DNA of 64,000 bases from Paraburkholderia acidisoli (GCF_009789675.1 NZ_CP046913.1:1612001-1676000); one strand, 5' to 3'. Positions 18,596-29,532 are shown, counted from the first letter of the stretch. Notes: a model not told the origin generated them from the letters alone. Numbers and translations: made by a program.

Positions 18596-20215
18596 ATGAC
18601 GAATCCGCTCCCCACCTGGTCCGCGCTACAGACGCACTACGAACAGATCCGCGACGAAAAGCTGCGTGACTGGTTCGCGCCCGCCAACGACACCGCACCC
18701 ACGCGCGCCGAACGCTTCACGTTCTCAGGCGGCGGCATTGGCGCCGATCTCTCGAAGAACCGCATCACCGACGCCACGCTCGAGCTGCTCGTGCAACTCG
18801 CGCGCGAAGCCGGCGTCGAGGCACGCCGCGACGCCATGTTCAAAGGCGAGATCGTGAACCCGACCGAAGGCCGCGCCGTGCTGCATACCGCGCTGCGCGC
18901 GACGGAAGCCAACGCGCCGTTCCACAAGGAAATCACCGCCGAGCGCGCGAAAATGGCGAAGTTCGCCGACGCCGTACGCAGCGGCGCCTGGACCGGCTAC
19001 ACGGGCAAACGCATTCGCCACGTCGTGAACATCGGCATCGGCGGGTCGGATCTCGGCCCGAAGATGGTCGTGCACGCGCTGCAGCATCTCGAGCTGCCCG
19101 AGATCACCTCGCACTTCGTCTCGAATGTGGACGGCGCCGACCTCTGGCGCACCATCGAGCATCTCGACCCGGCCGAAACGCTGGCGATCATCGTCTCGAA
19201 AACTTTCACGACGCTCGAAACCATGACGAACGCGCGCTCCATGCGCGACTGGTTCGTAAAGCACGGCTGTCCCGAAGGCGATCTCGCGAAGCACTTCGTG
19301 GGCGTCTCGGCGAATCCGGCCGAAGTCGTGAAGTTCGGCATTGCCCGGGACAACGTGTTCGAAATGTGGGACTGGGTCGGCGGCCGCTATTCGCTGTGGT
19401 CGGCCGTGGGTCTGTCGATCATGATCGCGATTGGGCCGAAGCAGTTCGACGAACTGCTCGCGGGCGCGCACGACATGGACGAGCACTTCCGCACCGCGCC
19501 GCTCGAGAAGAATCTGCCGGTGCTGCTCGGCATGATCGGCATCTGGTATCGCAACTTCTTCGGCTCGCAAAGCTATCTGGTCGCGCCGTATTCGGAAGCG
19601 CTGCACTTCCTGCCTTCGTATCTCCAGCAACTGGAGATGGAGAGCAACGGCAAGCAGGCGCGCCTCGACGGCAAGTTCGTCGATTACGCCACCTCGGCGA
19701 TCACGTGGGGCGAGCCGGGCACGAACGGCCAGCACGCGTTCTTCCAGATGCTGCACCAGGGCACGACACTCGTGCCGATCGACTTCATCGCGGTGCTCAC
19801 GCCCGAGCATCCGCTTGGCGATCATCATCCCAAGCTGCTCGCGAACTGCTTCGCGCAGAGCGAGGCGCTGATGCTCGGCCGCACCGAGGAAGAAGCGCGC
19901 AAGGTGGCCGGCCCGGACAAGCCCGAACTCGTGCCTCACATCATGTTCCCCGGCAATCGTCCGACCACCACGCTGCTGGTGGACGCGCTCACGGCGCGTT
20001 CGCTCGGCGCGCTCATCGCGCTCTACGAGCACAAGGTGCTCGTGCAGGGCACGGTGTGGGACATCAACTCGTTCGACCAGTGGGGCGTGGAACTCGGCAA
20101 GATTCTCGGCAAGGTGGTCGAGGCCGACCTCACCGCGCCGGGCGCCGAAGTCAAGCAACACGATTCGTCGACGTCCGCGCTGATCGCGCGGGCCCGCGCG
20201 GCGCTCAAGCGCTGA
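18596..20215 (+). CDS. pgi: Glucose-6-phosphate isomerase
   Basis: Interconverts glucose-6-phosphate and fructose-6-phosphate. The 539-residue protein has the sugar-phosphate isomerase signatures: [66 protein letters not shown] and the C-terminal [11 protein letters not shown]. Length is normal for the proteobacterial enzyme. It converges with the ABC ATPase gene; a 10-bp inverted repeat lies between them but without a T-run. Confidence 0.98.
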   Translation: MTNPLPTWSALQTHYEQIRDEKLRDWFAPANDTAPTRAERFTFSGGGIGADLSKNRITDATLELLVQLAREAGVEARRDAMFKGEIVNPTEGRAVLHTALRATEANAPFHKEITAERAKMAKFADAVRSGAWTGYTGKRIRHVVNIGIGGSDLGPKMVVHALQHLELPEITSHFVSNVDGADLWRTIEHLDPAETLAIIVSKTFTTLETMTNARSMRDWFVKHGCPEGDLAKHFVGVSANPAEVVKFGIARDNVFEMWDWVGGRYSLWSAVGLSIMIAIGPKQFDELLAGAHDMDEHFRTAPLEKNLPVLLGMIGIWYRNFFGSQSYLVAPYSEALHFLPSYLQQLEMESNGKQARLDGKFVDYATSAITWGEPGTNGQHAFFQMLHQGTTLVPIDFIAVLTPEHPLGDHHPKLLANCFAQSEALMLGRTEEEARKVAGPDKPELVPHIMFPGNRPTTTLLVDALTARSLGALIALYEHKVLVQGTVWDINSFDQWGVELGKILGKVVEADLTAPGAEVKQHDSSTSALIARARAALKR

Positions 20216-20227
20216 ACGCGACGACCA

Positions 20228-20274
20228 CGAAGCCGGCGCGCGCGATCAGCACGCTGAATCAGCGGCCGGCTTCG
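20228..20274. other. Inverted repeat at the pgi / ABC ATPase convergence
   Basis: CGAAGCCGGC (20228-20237) pairs with GCCGGCTTCG (20265-20274) across a 27-nt loop; the right arm lies inside the 3' end of the ATPase gene. No T-run on either side, so it is not a standard terminator but may protect or attenuate the converging transcripts. Confidence 0.5.
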
Positions 20275-21008
20275 ACCTTGCTCGCGTCGTAGGAAGAAGC
20301 GGCGCCGTGCACGCTATGCGGCGCATTCGGCACGCGACGGCCCGCCTCGATCGTCACGATGGCATCGCAACGCTGCGCGAGGTCGATGTCGTGCGTAACG
20401 AGCACGAGCGTGGCGCCGTTCGCGCGATTGAGTTCGAACATCAGGTCGATTACCGCATGACCCGTGGCGGCGTCGAGACTGCCCGTAGGTTCGTCGGCGA
20501 ACAAAACCGCTGGGCGCGTGACGAACGCGCGCGCAAGCGCAACGCGTTGTTGCTCGCCGCCCGAAAGCAGCTTCGGATAATGACTGGTGCGTTCGGCGAG
20601 ACCCACGCGTTCGAGCAGCGCGCGCGAGCGGGCGAACGCCTCGCGCGTGGCAATGCCGCCCTGGAGTTCGAGCGGCAACGCGACGTTCTCCAGCGCGTTG
20701 AGATGCGGCATCAACTGGAAAGACTGAAACACGAAGCCGACCGAGCCGTTGCGCAGCGCCGCGCGCTGGTCCTCGGCCATGCCGGTGAGTTCGTTGCCGA
20801 GCAGGCGCACGGAACCTGCACTGGCGCTGTCGAGGCCCGCGAGCAGGCCGAGCAGCGTGGATTTGCCGGAACCCGAGGCGCCCACGATCGCCACGCTGCT
20901 GCCCGCTTCGACCGTGAGATCGATGCCGTCGAGTATCGTCAATTCACCCGTGGCGTCGGTGACGCGTTTGCTCAAACCCCGTACTTCGATGACTGGATCG
21001 CTATTCAT
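20259..21008 (-). CDS. ABC transporter ATP-binding protein (LolD/YbbA type)
   Basis: A 249-residue ATPase of the MacB/LolD group. Walker A is GASGSGKST at 43-51, a Q-loop region is [18 protein letters not shown], the signature is [14 protein letters not shown], Walker B is [12 protein letters not shown] and the switch histidine is in [11 protein letters not shown]. It starts within 10 bp of the divergent tesA gene, the tesA-ybbA arrangement known from enterobacteria. The usual partner, a large YbbP-like permease gene downstream, is missing: pgi lies there instead, on the opposite strand. The ATG at 21008 has no Shine-Dalgarno sequence; an in-frame ATG six codons upstream is possible. Confidence 0.9.
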   Translation of the reverse strand: MNSDPVIEVRGLSKRVTDATGELTILDGIDLTVEAGSSVAIVGASGSGKSTLLGLLAGLDSASAGSVRLLGNELTGMAEDQRAALRNGSVGFVFQSFQLMPHLNALENVALPLELQGGIATREAFARSRALLERVGLAERTSHYPKLLSGGEQQRVALARAFVTRPAVLFADEPTGSLDAATGHAVIDLMFELNRANGATLVLVTHDIDLAQRCDAIVTIEAGRRVPNAPHSVHGAASSYDASKVEAGR

Positions 21009-21014
21009 TCGCAC

Positions 21015-21773
21015 ATGATGACGCACAGGTTAGCCGTGAATCCGCAGCGCGCCTCGCAGCGCACCGCCCGCACTTCTCTCTCCGCCTTCTGGTTCTCCGT
21101 GGCTTCGGCCGCTTGCGCGCTCGCCTTGAGCGCCGCACCGCAGGCCGCACTTGCCGCCACCGCCACGCCCACCGCCAACGCGGCCCCGGGTACCGCCGTC
21201 GCCGCGAAGCCCGCGATTGCCGTGCTCGGCGACAGCCTCTCCGCCGAATACGGCCTGCCACGCGATACGGGCTGGGTCGCGTTGCTGCGCCAGCGCCTCG
21301 CCAGCGAGCGGATCGATTATAGCGTCGCGAATACGAGCATCAGCGGCGACACGACCAGCGGCGGACTCGCGCGGCTGCCGCTCGTGATGCAGCGGATCAA
21401 GCCCGCCATCGTCGTGATCGAACTGGGCGCCAACGACGCACTGCGCGGCGTGCCGCTCGCCACGACGGAGAGCAATCTGCGCGCCATCATCGCCCAGGTG
21501 CGCAAGGGCAACGCGCGACCGGTGCTTGTCGGCATGTACGTGCCACCGAATTACGGGCCGGATTACACGCAAAAATTCCACGCACTGTACGGGCAATTGG
21601 CAAAAGAGTTGAACGTGCCGCTCGTGCCCTTCCTGCTGGCCGGTCTCGCCGACAAACCGGAGCTTTTCCAGGCGGATCAGATGCATCCGACCCAACAGGC
21701 ACAACCCTTGCTCCTCGCTAACGTGTGGCCGACACTCAAGCCGCTGCTCGATAACGGCGGCGTTCGGCACTGA
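21015..21773 (+). CDS. tesA: Arylesterase / lysophospholipase TesA (SGNH hydrolase)
   Basis: Periplasmic GDSL-type esterase. It has a long signal peptide (about 1-47, hydrophobic core SAFWFSVASAACALALSAA), then the SGNH blocks: GDSLSAEYGL with the catalytic Ser at about residue 74, a Gly block in SISGDTTSGG, Asn in ELGANDALRG and the Asp/His pair in QADQMHPT. Length is about 250 residues. Two adjacent ATGs (21015 and 21018) and a GTG at 21036 are possible starts; none has a strong Shine-Dalgarno sequence. The start lies only 6 bp from that of the divergent ABC ATPase, so the promoters must overlap the coding ends. An Ala/Thr/Pro-rich linker follows the signal peptide. Confidence 0.92.
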   Translation: MMTHRLAVNPQRASQRTARTSLSAFWFSVASAACALALSAAPQAALAATATPTANAAPGTAVAAKPAIAVLGDSLSAEYGLPRDTGWVALLRQRLASERIDYSVANTSISGDTTSGGLARLPLVMQRIKPAIVVIELGANDALRGVPLATTESNLRAIIAQVRKGNARPVLVGMYVPPNYGPDYTQKFHALYGQLAKELNVPLVPFLLAGLADKPELFQADQMHPTQQAQPLLLANVWPTLKPLLDNGGVRH

Positions 21774-21938
21774 CGTGGCTGTGGCGTCCCCGCCCGGCGC
21801 CTGTTCTCGCGAATCCACTGCACGTTGCGACGCCTGCTGGCAGGCAACGGCGGTGGTGCCTTACGCCCCAGCCACGGTTTGCGCCAGACAGGCTTTGCTT
21901 GTCTAACATCCGACCGACCCTGACTGGAGGAAGAAAAC

Positions 21939-22286
21939 GTGAAATATTTACCTCTCATTGTCGTTACCGCAGCGTTGGCTGCGTGCGCCAATCAGCCGAT
22001 GCCGAGCGGAACGCAATCCGTTGGCACGAGCCAGCAACCGCCGGCTGCCGTCGCGCAATGTATCGCGCACAAGTGGGCAGACAAGTCGCAACAACAAGTC
22101 GTCTCGCAGGACGCGCTCGCCAACGACCAGGCGATCGACGTCTACGTGCCGGGCCAGCAACCGCCTAACGGCGCCGCGGCGATCGTTCGTCCCGCCTGGA
22201 ACGCCAGCGCGAAGACGTGGGTCGGCTACCGTGCCGGCGGCGCGGCGGGCGGCGACGCCACGAGCGACATCAGCGGCTGCCTGTAA
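21939..22286 (+). CDS. Small lipoprotein of unknown function
   Basis: A 115-residue protein with a lipoprotein signal: MKYLPLIVVTAALAAC, lipobox LAAC with acylated Cys16. The start is GTG at 21939, supported by a GGAGG site at 21926-21930. The mature part is Gln/Pro/Ala-rich at first, then a short domain with Cys at about 41 and a C-terminal Cys114 that could form a disulfide. I do not recognise a named family. It is a single gene between tesA and the terminator shared with ppiD. Confidence 0.8.
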   Translation: MKYLPLIVVTAALAACANQPMPSGTQSVGTSQQPPAAVAQCIAHKWADKSQQQVVSQDALANDQAIDVYVPGQQPPNGAAAIVRPAWNASAKTWVGYRAGGAAGGDATSDISGCL

Positions 22287-22321
22287 TCGCCTCGCAGTTC
22301 GCTCGACATTCTCCGGAATGC

Positions 22322-22351
22322 AAAAAGCCCCGCAATCGCGGGGCTTTTTTT
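22322..22351. terminator. Bidirectional terminator between the lipoprotein gene and ppiD
   Basis: AAAAAGCCCCGC-AATC-GCGGGGCTTTTTT, between converging genes. Confidence 0.92.
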
Positions 22352-22395
22352 ATGGCGGCGAAAACGAAAGTTCGCTGACTTTCGCTTATTTTCGC

Positions 22396-24345
22396 TTACT
22401 GACCGTCGTTGTCGCCGTCGGCCGACTGGCCCGCCGGGCTCAGCGTGCCGTACAGCTTGACCTTGGAGCGTTCGCGCAGCGCGTCGAGGTACGACTGCAC
22501 CTGCGCCTGGCCGCTCACCTGCGCGAGTTGCTGCTGCGCGGCGGCGAGACGCGGACCGTCGACCGCCGTGCCGTTGGTCACGCTGTTCACGCGATAGATC
22601 GCGTAGCCGTCCTTGCCCAGATCGACGCCCACGTAAGCGGGCAGTTTCTGCGCGTCGGCCTTGAACACCGCCGAGAGTGCGTTGGGCGGCAAGCCCTGCG
22701 CGTCGTTGCGCGTGACCTTGAGCGCCGACGAGAAACCGTCGGTCGACTTCGACTTCTGCAGGGCCGCGAGCTTCGCCTCGCCGTCCTTGTGCGCCATGTC
22801 GGCGGCCTGCTCAGCGACAACCTTCACGCGCACGGCGTCCTTGACCTGCGCGAACGCGGGCACAGCGGCCGGCTGGAAGCTCGTGACACGCGCCGAGATC
22901 AGCGTGTTGCTGCCCACGTCGATCGCCTGCGTATTGTTGTGCTGGTTCACCGAGTCGTTCGCGAACACGGCGTCCAGGAACTTCTGGTTGTTCAGCGGGC
23001 TGTCGGCGGGCAGCGCGGCATTCGGCCTGGGCGTGACAGTGGCCGTCTGGATCTGGAGCTTGTACTTGTCGGCGGCCGGTTGCAGCGACTTGGCCTTTTC
23101 GTAGACCGTCGACGTGAAACCGTCGGTCGCGTCGGCGAGTACCTTGGCGGCCTGCTGGATCTTCACTTCCGTGGCGATCTGCGGCTTGACGTCGTCGAAC
23201 GGCTTGGTGACCGAAGGCTTCACGTCCGTGACCTTGACGATGTGATAGCCGAAATCCGACTGGATCACGCCGCTGATCTCGTCCTTCTTGAGCTTGAACA
23301 CGGCGTCGTCGAAGGCCTGACCGCCGGCGATCATGCCCGGGCCGAAGTAGCCGAGATCGCCGCCCTTCGACGCCGAACCCGGATCCTGCGAATCCTTCTG
23401 CGCGATTTGCGCGAACTGGTCCGGATGCGCCTTCACTTCGGCGAGGATCGCGTCGGCCTTCTGCTTAGCGGCGGCGCGATCGGTCGCGTTCGCGTCCTTC
23501 GGCACCGCGATCAGGATGTGGCTCGCGCGCACTTCCTCACGCGTGCGGTAGTGCGCGATGTTGTCGTTGTAGTACTTCTTGAGATCGTCGTCGCTCGGCT
23601 GGACGCTCGCGGCCACCGTGGCCGCCGAGAGCACGAGATACTGGATCTGCGCCGTGGCTGGCGTCGCGAAGTCGTTCTTGTGCGCGTCGTAGTACGACTG
23701 CAGTTGCGCGTCGGTCGGCTGGATCTTCGGCGCGTAATCGCTCGCGTGGAACGCGAGACCCTGCACGTCGCGCTGCTGCTCCGACAAACCGCTCAGCTGC
23801 TGCGCGAGCGACTTCGGCGTGAACGCGCTATTGATGATCGACGCAGGCAATTGTTGCAGCGAGAGGCTGTAGCGCACGCGCTCGTCGTATTGCTCGGGCG
23901 TCATGCCCTGCATGGCGAGCAGCTGCTTGTACTGATCGAGATTGATCGAGCCGTCGGGCTTCTTGAGCGACGAGATGATCGGGTCGGCGAGCAGCGCGCG
24001 GCGCACGGCGTCGTCGGACGCGGTGAGATGCAGGCGCTGGGTTTCGTCGGCGAGCACGCGTTGCTGGATCAGCCCGTCGAGAATGTCCTTGCGATGCTGC
24101 GGCGTGTCGAAGAGGCTCGCGTCGAACTGCGCGCCCATGATCTGACGCGCCTGATCGAGTTGCTGGCGCGCGGCGTTGTCGTACTCGACACGCGTGATCT
24201 TGTGTCCGTTGACGCTCGCGACATTCGCGCTTTCATCGAAGAAGCCGCGGAAACCTTGAATCCCGACGAAGCCCAGCCCTGGCAGAATCACCAGAAGCAG
24301 CATGAACATCATCAGGCGTTTGTGATTGCGGAAAAAATCGAGCAT
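22396..24345 (-). CDS. ppiD: Periplasmic folding chaperone PpiD
   Basis: A 649-residue inner-membrane-anchored periplasmic chaperone. A single N-terminal membrane segment (about 12-33) follows the short cytoplasmic MLDFFRNHKR. A SurA-N-like chaperone region (about 40-230) leads to a parvulin domain (about 262-368, ASHILIAVPKDANATDRAAA through FGYHIVKVTDV), and a second degenerate region lies C-terminal. PpiD works at the SecYEG exit on newly translocated proteins. The frame is open upstream through tRNA-Asp, but the ATG at 24343-24345 gives the conserved N-terminus. The place after hupB and tRNA genes downstream of lon is conserved. Confidence 0.95.
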   Translation of the reverse strand: MLDFFRNHKRLMMFMLLLVILPGLGFVGIQGFRGFFDESANVASVNGHKITRVEYDNAARQQLDQARQIMGAQFDASLFDTPQHRKDILDGLIQQRVLADETQRLHLTASDDAVRRALLADPIISSLKKPDGSINLDQYKQLLAMQGMTPEQYDERVRYSLSLQQLPASIINSAFTPKSLAQQLSGLSEQQRDVQGLAFHASDYAPKIQPTDAQLQSYYDAHKNDFATPATAQIQYLVLSAATVAASVQPSDDDLKKYYNDNIAHYRTREEVRASHILIAVPKDANATDRAAAKQKADAILAEVKAHPDQFAQIAQKDSQDPGSASKGGDLGYFGPGMIAGGQAFDDAVFKLKKDEISGVIQSDFGYHIVKVTDVKPSVTKPFDDVKPQIATEVKIQQAAKVLADATDGFTSTVYEKAKSLQPAADKYKLQIQTATVTPRPNAALPADSPLNNQKFLDAVFANDSVNQHNNTQAIDVGSNTLISARVTSFQPAAVPAFAQVKDAVRVKVVAEQAADMAHKDGEAKLAALQKSKSTDGFSSALKVTRNDAQGLPPNALSAVFKADAQKLPAYVGVDLGKDGYAIYRVNSVTNGTAVDGPRLAAAQQQLAQVSGQAQVQSYLDALRERSKVKLYGTLSPAGQSADGDNDGQ

Positions 24346-24448
24346 GCGTGACCAGACGTTGGAGGCGCCAAAAAACGGAACGCCCGATATTACAACAGCG
24401 GCCAACAAAAAAGGCGAACCGGAGTTCGCCTTCTTGTCGAGAGATCCT

Positions 24449-24525
24449 TGGCGGAGCGGACGGGACTCGAACCCGCGACCCCCGGCGTGACAGGCCGGTA
24501 TTCTAACCAACTGAACTACCGCTCC
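24449..24525 (-). tRNA. tRNA-Asp (GUC anticodon)
   Basis: 77 nt on the minus strand with encoded CCA. Acceptor arms GGAGCGG and CCGCTCC pair; the T-arm GGTTCGAGTCC is standard; the anticodon loop CTGTCAC gives GUC. Confidence 0.97.
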
Positions 24526-24588
24526 ACGCGGTTCCTGCACTTCGCGAGTACCGTGCGGCTCGCTTTTACGCCAGTGAATCCGATGCTG

Positions 24589-24664
24589 TGGTGGGTGCTG
24601 AGAGGCTCGAACTCCCGACCTACGCCTTGTAAGGGCGCCGCTCTACCAACTGAGCTAAGCACCC
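24589..24664 (-). tRNA. tRNA-Val (UAC anticodon)
   Basis: 76 nt on the minus strand with encoded CCA. Acceptor arms GGGTGCT and AGCACCC pair; D-arm TAGCTCAGTTGGTAGAGC; anticodon loop CTTACAA gives UAC. It lies between hupB and tRNA-Asp. Confidence 0.97.
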
Positions 24665-24782
24665 AGCATCGTGATTCGCTGCGCTGCGTTCCTGCCGCGG
24701 CACTGCGACTTCTGCTGCGCTGCCCCAACCCGCTTAACGCTGTTTAACACCGCTCAACAAGGTTCATCAGGCAGCGAGCCCG

Positions 24783-25055
24783 CTAGTTTAGCGCATCTTT
24801 GAGCGCTTTACCAGGCCTGAATTTCGGCACCTTGGCGGCCTTGATCTTGATGGCGGCGCCGGTGCGCGGATTGCGGCCCGTGCGTGCCGTGCGCTTGCCG
24901 ACGGCGAACGTGCCGAAACCGACGAGCGTTACCGAGCCGCCCTTCTTCAGCGTGCCTTTGACGCCGCCGATCACGGCGTCGAGTGCGCGTCCTGCCGCCG
25001 CTTTCGAGATGTCGGCCTGTTGTGCGATGTGGTCAATCAATTCCGTTTTATTCAT
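24783..25055 (-). CDS. hupB: DNA-binding protein HU-beta
   Basis: A 90-residue histone-like protein that bends and compacts [25 protein letters not shown] forms the dimerisation helices, and the DNA-binding arm contains the HU signature [21 protein letters not shown] with the proline at the arm tip. It sits between lon and the tRNA genes, the conserved lon-hupB arrangement. A terminator separates it from lon, so it has its own promoter region. Confidence 0.98.
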   Translation of the reverse strand: MNKTELIDHIAQQADISKAAAGRALDAVIGGVKGTLKKGGSVTLVGFGTFAVGKRTARTGRNPRTGAAIKIKAAKVPKFRPGKALKDALN

Positions 25056-25304
25056 TCCAGCCCCCGAGAATGTTTGGTTTGGGCAATCGTAAGAAAAAAC
25101 AGCAACTTATTGGAAAAATCACGCTGTCAAAATGACAAGCTCGCTCATTTAACGGGGCCGAAAGCACGGTGTCAAGCGGGGTTGCGCCGGATCGTGCGCG
25201 GCCGCACGCCCGCGCCGCCTGTCATCCCGAAATGTGGAGCGCAGGCGAAACCGGCGGTAATAAGGGTCGTTGCGCGCACAACGTCAACAAGCGTGAGCGC
25301 CCAT
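25056..25304. promoter_or_regulatory. hupB promoter region
   Basis: Holds a TTGACA hexamer on the minus strand (25125-25130) inside the inverted repeat TGTCA-AAA-TGACA (25125-25137), so a regulator could cover the -35. No good -10 at standard spacing is seen; AT-rich sequence at 25091-25118 is the likely place. No gene supported in this spacer. Confidence 0.35.
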
Positions 25305-25337
25305 AAAAAAACCCGCGGGCAAGGCCGCGGGTTTTTT
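25305..25337 (-). terminator. Terminator of lon
   Basis: AAAAAAACCCGCGG / CCGCGGGTTTTTT with a 6-nt loop, 47 bp after the lon stop. Confidence 0.93.
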
Positions 25338-25383
25338 GGGGTTGCGAACCGCGCGAGGCGCGATTCGCACGAAGCAAGCGTGC

Positions 25384-27804
25384 TTAGTGTTTGACCACTT
25401 CGGGCGCTTCCTTCGACTCGGCAACAGGCGCTTTCGCGTCGTCGGCCTTCACTTCTTCTTCCGGCAGCGCTTGCGGCACCCGTTCGAGCGCGAGTTCGAG
25501 CACCTTGTCGATCCAGCGGACCGGCACGATTTCGATCGCGTTCTTCACGTTGTCCGGAATCTCGGAGAGATCCTTGACGTTCTCTTCCGGGATCAGCACG
25601 AGCTTGATGCCGCCGCGATGCGCTGCCAGCAGCTTTTCCTTCAGCCCGCCGATCGGCAGCACTTCGCCGCGCAGCGTGATCTCGCCCGTCATTGCCACGT
25701 CGGCGCGCACCGGAATACCCGTGAGCACGGACACCAGCGCGGTCGTCATGGCGATACCGGCGGACGGACCGTCCTTCGGCGTCGCGCCTTCCGGCACGTG
25801 GATGTGGATGTCCTGCTTCTCGAACGCTTCGTCCTTGATACCGAGACGACGCGAACGCGAACGCACCACCGAGCGAGCCGCTTCGACCGACTCCTTCATC
25901 ACGTCGCCGAGCGAACCCGTGCGGATCACGTTGCCCTTGCCAGGCATGACCGCCGCTTCGATCGTCAGCAGATCGCCGCCGACTTCCGTCCACGCGAGAC
26001 CCGTGACCTGACCGATCTGGTTTTCCTTCGCGGCCAGACCGAAGTCGTACTTGCGCACGCCAAGGAAGGTATCGAGATTCGCGCTGTCCACCGTGACGGC
26101 CTTGTCGGCCTTCTTCAGCAGCAGCATCTTCACGACCTTGCGGCAGATCTTCGACACTTCGCGCTCGAGCGAACGCACGCCCGCTTCACGCGTGTAGTAG
26201 CGAATGATGTCGCGCACGGCGCCTTCGGTCACTTCGATCTCGCCCGGCTTCAACCCGTTGTTCTTCTTCTGCTTCGGCAGGAGATAACGCTGGGCGATGC
26301 TGACCTTCTCGTCTTCCGTGTAACCCGAAAGACGGATGACTTCCATCCGGTCGAGCAGCGGCGGCGGAATGTTCAGCGAGTTCGACGTGGCGACGAACAT
26401 CACATCCGAGAGGTCGAAGTCGACTTCGATGTAGTGGTCGGCGAACGTGTGGTTCTGTTCCGGGTCGAGCACTTCGAGCAGCGCCGACGACGGATCGCCG
26501 CGGAAATCCATGCCCATCTTGTCGACTTCGTCGAGCAGGAAGAGCGGATTGCGCACGCCAACCTTCGTGAGGCTCTGCAGGATCTTGCCCGGCATCGATC
26601 CGATATACGTACGACGGTGACCGCGGATCTCGGCTTCGTCACGCACGCCGCCCAGCGCCATACGCACGAACTTGCGGTTCGTTGCGCGTGCAATCGACTG
26701 GCCAAGCGAGGTCTTGCCGACGCCCGGAGGCCCGACGAGGCACAGGATAGGCGCCTTGACCTTGTCCACGCGCTGTTGCACCGCGAGATACTCGAGAATG
26801 CGTTCCTTCACCTTCTCGAGACCGTAGTGGTCTTCGTCGAGCACGGATTCGGCGTTCGTGAGGTCGTTGTTGACCTTGCTCTTCTTGCGCCACGGCAAGC
26901 CGATCAGCGTGTCGATGTAGTTGCGCACGACGGTGGCTTCCGCCGACATCGGCGACATCAGCTTGAGCTTCTTCAGCTCGGCGTCGGCCTTTTTCTTGGC
27001 TTCCTTCGGCATGCGCGCGGCCGTGATGCGTTTCTCGAGTTCCTCGAGATCGGCACCCTCTTCGCCTTCGCCCAGTTCCTTCTGGATAGCCTTGACCTGC
27101 TCGTTCAGGTAATACTCGCGCTGGCTCTTTTCCATCTGACGCTTCACGCGGCCACGGATGCGCTTCTCCACCTGGAGAATGTCGATCTCGGCTTCGAGTT
27201 GCGCGAGCAGATGCTCGAGTCGCTCGATGACCGGGAACATCTCGAGGATGTGCTGCTTCTGGTCGAGCTTGAGCGGCAGGTGCGCGGCGATGGTGTCGGC
27301 AAGACGACCGGCCTCGTCGATACCCGACAACGAGGTCAGGATCTCCGGCGGGATCTTCTTGTTGAGCTTCACGTACTGGTCGAACTGCGAGACGATCGCG
27401 CGGCGCAGCGCCTCGGTTTCGGCGCTGTCGGCGTGGTCGGGCTCGAGCGGCATGACCTCGCACGAGAACTGCGTTTCCTGTTCTTCGATGGAAAGCGTCT
27501 TCGCGCGCTGCAGGCCTTCCACGAGCACCTTCACGGTGCCGTCGGGCAGCTTGAGCATTTGCAGGATGTTCGCGATACATCCCACTTCATACATGTCTTT
27601 TTCGGTCGGCTCGTCCTTGGCGGCGGTCTTCTGGGCGACGAGCATGATGTGCTTGCCACCTTCCATCGCCGCTTCGAGGGCCTTGATCGATTTCGGTCGG
27701 CCCACGAAGAGGGGAATCACCATATGCGGGAAGACTACGACATCGCGCAGCGGCAGCAGCGGGAGCGTAATGCGTTCCGGCGGGAGGAGTTGGGTTCCTG
27801 ACAT
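25384..27804 (-). CDS. lon: ATP-dependent protease Lon
   Basis: An 806-residue hexameric AAA+ protease that removes misfolded and regulatory proteins. The N-terminal substrate domain starts [20 protein letters not shown]. The AAA+ module has Walker [10 protein letters not shown] and Walker [12 protein letters not shown]. The C-terminal protease has catalytic Ser681 in [11 protein letters not shown] and the dyad Lys (about 724) in [10 protein letters not shown]. Length is normal. The C-terminal tail is Glu/Lys/Ala-rich. It follows clpX in the conserved tig-clpP-clpX-lon order but has its own upstream terminator, so separate transcription is likely. Confidence 0.98.
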   Translation of the reverse strand: MSGTQLLPPERITLPLLPLRDVVVFPHMVIPLFVGRPKSIKALEAAMEGGKHIMLVAQKTAAKDEPTEKDMYEVGCIANILQMLKLPDGTVKVLVEGLQRAKTLSIEEQETQFSCEVMPLEPDHADSAETEALRRAIVSQFDQYVKLNKKIPPEILTSLSGIDEAGRLADTIAAHLPLKLDQKQHILEMFPVIERLEHLLAQLEAEIDILQVEKRIRGRVKRQMEKSQREYYLNEQVKAIQKELGEGEEGADLEELEKRITAARMPKEAKKKADAELKKLKLMSPMSAEATVVRNYIDTLIGLPWRKKSKVNNDLTNAESVLDEDHYGLEKVKERILEYLAVQQRVDKVKAPILCLVGPPGVGKTSLGQSIARATNRKFVRMALGGVRDEAEIRGHRRTYIGSMPGKILQSLTKVGVRNPLFLLDEVDKMGMDFRGDPSSALLEVLDPEQNHTFADHYIEVDFDLSDVMFVATSNSLNIPPPLLDRMEVIRLSGYTEDEKVSIAQRYLLPKQKKNNGLKPGEIEVTEGAVRDIIRYYTREAGVRSLEREVSKICRKVVKMLLLKKADKAVTVDSANLDTFLGVRKYDFGLAAKENQIGQVTGLAWTEVGGDLLTIEAAVMPGKGNVIRTGSLGDVMKESVEAARSVVRSRSRRLGIKDEAFEKQDIHIHVPEGATPKDGPSAGIAMTTALVSVLTGIPVRADVAMTGEITLRGEVLPIGGLKEKLLAAHRGGIKLVLIPEENVKDLSEIPDNVKNAIEIVPVRWIDKVLELALERVPQALPEEEVKADDAKAPVAESKEAPEVVKH

Positions 27805-27931
27805 TTCATTTCCCCATGAGTGGAATCAGTTCGTTCGGTAATTGAGGCCTGATTAACCGATTGCAAGCCTCGCGCGTGTGGGAAAAGTTCAGTGACTCCA
27901 AAATAGTGCGCCATCGACCTCAAGATAAACG

Positions 27932-27968
27932 AAAAAGCCGTTCATCTCATTGTATGAACGGCTTTTTT
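27932..27968 (-). terminator. Terminator of clpX
   Basis: AAAAAGCCGTTCAT / ATGAACGGCTTTTTT around an 8-nt loop, 28 bp after the clpX stop, between clpX and lon. Confidence 0.92.
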
Positions 27969-27995
27969 CCGGAACTCTTTAGCCGATCACCACCA

Positions 27996-29267
27996 TCAGT
28001 TCGACCCTGCGACTTTGGGCGCGTCTTCGTAAATCAGCAGCGGTTTGCCGTCGCCGTCGATCACGTTGTCGTCGATGATGACCTTGCTCACGCCCTTCAT
28101 GGTCGGCAGCTCGTACATCACGTCGAGCAATGCCTGTTCCAGGATCGAGCGCAGGCCCCGTGCGCCGGTCTTGCGGCGAATCGCCTTGCGGGCGACCGCC
28201 TGCAGCGCGGCCGGGCGGATCTCCAGTTCCACGCGCTCCATGTTGAAGAGCTTGTGGTACTGCTTGACGAGCGCGTTCTTCGGCTCGACGAGGATCTTCA
28301 TGAGCGCGGCTTCGTCGAGCTTGCCGAGCGTGGCGACCACCGGCAGACGGCCGATCAGTTCGGGAATCAGGCCGAACTTGATCAGATCTTCCGGTTCGGT
28401 TTCACGCAGCACTTCACCCGTGTCGCGTTCCTGCTTGCTCTTCACGCTCGCGCCGAAACCGATGCCGGTTTTCTCGGTGCGATCCGTAATGACCTTTTCC
28501 AGACCGTCGAACGCACCGCCGCAAATGAACAGGATGTTGGTCGTGTCGACCTGGATGAAATCCTGGTTGGGATGCTTGCGGCCGCCCTGCGGGGGCACCG
28601 AGGCCATCGTGCCCTCGACGAGCTTGAGCAGCGCCTGCTGCACGCCTTCGCCCGACACGTCGCGCGTGATCGACGGGTTGTCCGACTTGCGGCTGATCTT
28701 GTCGATTTCGTCGATATAGACGATGCCGCGCTGGGCCTTGTCGACTTCGTAGTTGCAGTTCTGCAGCAGCTTCTGAATGATGTTTTCGACGTCTTCGCCC
28801 ACGTAGCCGGCTTCGGTCAGCGTGGTGGCGTCGGCGATCACGAACGGCACGTTCAGAAGGCGCGCGAGCGTCTGCGCGAGCAGCGTCTTGCCCGAACCCG
28901 TGGGTCCGATCAGCAGAATGTTGCTCTTGGACAGTTCGACGTCGTCTTTCTTGTCGAGATGCTTGAGGCGCTTGTAGTGGTTGTACACCGCTACCGCGAG
29001 GATTTTCTTCGCGCGTTCCTGGCCGATCACATACTGGTCGAGGATGTCGCGGATCTCCTGCGGGCTCGGCAGGTCCGAGCGCGACAGCGCCGCGTCGACG
29101 CCCGCACCGGCGGCTTCGTCGCGAATGATCTCGTTGCACAGGTCGATACATTCATCGCAGATGAACACCGACGGGCCAGCGATGAGTTTTTTCACTTCAT
29201 GCTGGCTCTTGCCGCAAAACGAGCAATACAACAGCTTTTCGCTGTTAGAACCTTTCTTGTCCGCCAT
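27996..29267 (-). CDS. clpX: ClpXP protease ATPase subunit ClpX
   Basis: A 423-residue unfoldase that feeds substrates to ClpP. The N-terminal zinc domain has Cys15, Cys18, Cys37 and Cys40. Walker A is GPTGSGKT at 121-128, Walker B is [10 protein letters not shown], and the ClpP-docking loop (IGFGA) and pore loop (GYVGEDVEN) regions are present. The gene is 265 bp downstream of clpP on the same strand and ends at a strong terminator. Confidence 0.98.
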   Translation of the reverse strand: MADKKGSNSEKLLYCSFCGKSQHEVKKLIAGPSVFICDECIDLCNEIIRDEAAGAGVDAALSRSDLPSPQEIRDILDQYVIGQERAKKILAVAVYNHYKRLKHLDKKDDVELSKSNILLIGPTGSGKTLLAQTLARLLNVPFVIADATTLTEAGYVGEDVENIIQKLLQNCNYEVDKAQRGIVYIDEIDKISRKSDNPSITRDVSGEGVQQALLKLVEGTMASVPPQGGRKHPNQDFIQVDTTNILFICGGAFDGLEKVITDRTEKTGIGFGASVKSKQERDTGEVLRETEPEDLIKFGLIPELIGRLPVVATLGKLDEAALMKILVEPKNALVKQYHKLFNMERVELEIRPAALQAVARKAIRRKTGARGLRSILEQALLDVMYELPTMKGVSKVIIDDNVIDGDGKPLLIYEDAPKVAGSN

Positions 29268-29532
29268 GGATAGATGAGCCTCCGGACACTCTGTTACATG
29301 ATACGCCGTTTCCCCCAGCAGGGCTGGGAGCCGCGTGAACCGCCCGCTATGACGGCGATGGGCCGCAGGCCGCGAAGCGCGTTTGCCGATTATTTCACAA
29401 GGTCTGCGCGGCGCCGACCATCCCCGTTTCTACGGGGTGGCGGCTTTTTCCTTTACGTCCCTTTGTTCCTTCAGCGTCCTGAATTACCGCGCCGGACCGT
29501 GGGGTCCGACGCGCAATGTCGCTCGCGCGGAA

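Noticed and set aside
20228..20274. Inverted repeat after pgi as an intrinsic terminator
   Set aside because: The stem is good but the loop is 27 nt and there is no T-run on either strand.
22396..24540. Extension of ppiD through tRNA-Asp
   Set aside because: The open frame reads through the tRNA by chance; the ATG at 24345 gives the conserved anchor sequence.
27805..27931. Sigma32 heat-shock promoter for lon
   Set aside because: A CTTGAG-like sequence is present but no CCCCAT-type -10 at proper spacing was found.
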